From NCBI GenBank assembly GCA_020744425.1, contig JAGMUV010000016.1:372001-436000 (forward strand): a DNA stretch of 64,000 nucleotides. Reading direction: 5' to 3'. The notes beneath the pieces are model-generated. The model was not told where the DNA came from. It worked only from the letters and a program-made list of their open reading frames with translations, and made no database searches. Source of the DNA: Dactylonectria macrodidyma (taxonomy: Eukaryota > Ascomycota > Sordariomycetes > Hypocreales > Nectriaceae). A program made the position numbers and the translations under genes. Positions 62,792 to 64,000 of the stretch are shown here, piece after piece. How positions within the stretch are numbered: the stretch's first letter is position 1; every line of letters starts with the position of its first letter.

Positions 62792-63979
62792 CTACAGCAT
62801 TCGTTGAGGAGGCCACTCCGGTGATGCAACCTGGCGCTGTTGCAATGTGATTAATTGCGTACCAGTGCCGTCAAGCCCGTCGAAACCCCAAGAGCCTTCC
62901 TCAAGCCCATAATGCTGGGAGCCTTCATCAGCTGCCCCTAGGCTATCAGGTTCCATCATTTGCCGAGTGGACGGGAAAGCAGGTTCGTGATTCGAAATGG
63001 TTGACGCTCGATGGGGTATGTAGTATGAGGGATGCAGTGCGTAGTTGCTCTGAGCTGGTGGTGCATCCATGGGGGAGGCGCTGGGAGCCACAGAAGTGGC
63101 GAAAGTATGCTGATGAGGAGGCGGTGGTGGCGGCTGTGGGTGAGATGGCTGAGATGGGAAGCCGTAATGCCCTGGTGCTCCGTACCCCGAGAGCTGGACC
63201 GGTTGGAAGGTCGGCAGTGACATAGCTCGCTGTAGAACGGTCCCATGGCCACCATACTCATGATCAGGCAGAGGTCCATACATGGCGTGTGGACACCCCA
63301 TCCGGTCGCCTGAGCCGCACTCGACTTCATCAACTGGCGCGCGGAAGTTTTGAGACATAATAAGCTCGGAACGGGGGATGACGTTCCGGAGATTGTGGTG
63401 CTTGGTTGGAGTGGTCAAGCGCCCAGACATGACATCGTTGACGTTGTAATAGCTGACCAAGTGATGCGGCACGCCGTGATAGGATACGCTGATGGTCTTC
63501 TTGACAAGGCCGTCGTTCTTGAATGGGTATGAGTCGATTAGAGAGCCGATTAAAGCCCTCTCTGAATCTTTGTCACCAGCGTTCGGGTCCATTGCCGATG
63601 GAAAGCCCATTCGAGGGGCGTTCTCATTTTTGGTCACACCCTGTTGCGGCTTCTTGTTCTTCTTTAGAGCTCGCTTCTTCTCGCCGGGGGGGAAGGGCTT
63701 CTCGAGCTCGCGGTAGATGAGGAAATTGTCCAGGATGCGACTGGGACTCCACGACACGCCATCAGTCCAGCGCTTGATACCTGATGCATGCTCTTCGTAA
63801 ATGAAGACATTACCGCTCTTGATAAGGTCTTGCCGCTCCCGGTCGTACGGCCGACGAGGGACGTGATTTAGCTGACCTGATAGACTGGCCTCGAAAAGGA
63901 TGAGGGCATCAATCGTCGAAGCGATGTAGCCATCAAAGGTGGGATTTAGAGGATTTGATGGACTTGACATGGCCATCAT
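62792..63979 (-). CDS. sge1: WOPR-domain (Gti1/Pac2) transcription factor, SGE1/WOR1/RYP1 type
   Basis: An intronless 395-residue frame. The first WOPR box covers about residues 14-105: FDGYIASTIDALILFEASLS, QLNHVPRRPYDRERQDLIKS, NVFIYEEHASGIKRWTDGVS and WSPSRILDNFLIYRELEKPF. The second box is at about 150-190 (KNDGLVKKTISVSYHGVPHH then LVSYYNVNDV). A Pro/Gln/Ser-rich C-terminus with a seven-proline run follows. WOPR proteins bind DNA through both boxes. Members of this subfamily control morphological switching in yeasts, and effector-gene expression and virulence in plant pathogens. Three ATGs occur in the first four codons (MMAM). It is complete; the promoter lies outside the window. The flank is transposon-rich but the gene is undamaged. 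Confidence 0.92.
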   Translation of the reverse strand: MMAMSSPSNPLNPTFDGYIASTIDALILFEASLSGQLNHVPRRPYDRERQDLIKSGNVFIYEEHASGIKRWTDGVSWSPSRILDNFLIYRELEKPFPPGEKKRALKKNKKPQQGVTKNENAPRMGFPSAMDPNAGDKDSERALIGSLIDSYPFKNDGLVKKTISVSYHGVPHHLVSYYNVNDVMSGRLTTPTKHHNLRNVIPRSELIMSQNFRAPVDEVECGSGDRMGCPHAMYGPLPDHEYGGHGTVLQRAMSLPTFQPVQLSGYGAPGHYGFPSQPSHPQPPPPPPHQHTFATSVAPSASPMDAPPAQSNYALHPSYYIPHRASTISNHEPAFPSTRQMMEPDSLGAADEGSQHYGLEEGSWGFDGLDGTGTQLITLQQRQVASPEWPPQRML

Positions 63980-64000
63980 GAAGTGTGTGGTTGAGGAGGG

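Noticed and set aside
1..64000. CRISPR arrays, operons, ribosome-binding sites
   Set aside because: Introns, TATA/CT leaders and fungal families show nuclear fungal DNA; the short tandem repeats here lack spacer structure.
1..64000. Giant Starship-type transposon
   Set aside because: No DUF3435 tyrosine recombinase frame is visible in the window.

Overview
The window is nuclear DNA of a filamentous ascomycete (Pezizomycotina). The evidence is short 50-70 bp GT-AG introns, CT-rich leaders with TATA boxes, a WOPR regulator of the SGE1/WOR1 type, a DEP-DEP-RGS regulator of the FlbA type, an MscS channel with an EF-hand, a LaeA-like methyltransferase, a HeLo-domain protein, and pogo/Fot, hAT, Tad-type LINE, Helitron and piggyBac elements. 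A Sordariomycete, perhaps Hypocreales, fits best, but that is inference. Host genes are islands in a transposon-rich compartment. Several old repeats differ by C-to-T/G-to-A changes that look like repeat-induced point mutation, while some transposons are intact.

Layout. 1-4.4 kb: piggyBac remnant, a small secreted-protein gene and degraded repeat. 4.4-9.7 kb: a pogo-like element whose second intron carries a complete hAT element. 9.8-16 kb: solo LTR, diverged inverted repeats and one small conserved-looking ORF. 16.2-19.8 kb: a convergent gene pair, a HeLo-pseudokinase protein and an active-looking Ser/Thr kinase with ankyrin repeats. 20.8-22.1 kb: inverted repeat and LTR remnants. 23.5-25.1 kb: secreted DUF7029/DUF7223-like protein. 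25.6-33.4 kb: broken LINE with a MITE inside it, a hairpin element, a solo LTR and a broken Helitron. 35.7-38.2 kb: MscS channel. 39.4-43.1 kb: Tc1/mariner remnants, a helicase fragment and a bHLH gene or fragment. 44-46.3 kb: RGS gene abutting a 14-3-3 fragment. 47.6-52.0 kb: complete pogo-like element with two extra reading frames. 53.4-54.8 kb: multi-exon methyltransferase. 54.9-62.3 kb: hAT-type MITEs, two more copies of the first pogo family (one interrupted by a solo LTR), a degraded hAT and a tRNA-like sequence. 62.8-64 kb: SGE1/WOR1-like regulator.

The most interesting locus is 16.2-19.8 kb. A HeLo domain (structurally related to the MLKL four-helix bundle) fused to a catalytically dead kinase fold lies tail to tail with a live kinase carrying C-terminal ankyrin repeats. 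This resembles the MLKL/RIPK pairing of animal necroptosis and may be a fungal cell-death or allorecognition module. That function is inferred from architecture only. A second theme is transposon nesting: two unrelated elements have inserted within a few bases of the same intron-2 splice acceptor in two pogo copies, and both target-site duplications rebuild the acceptor.
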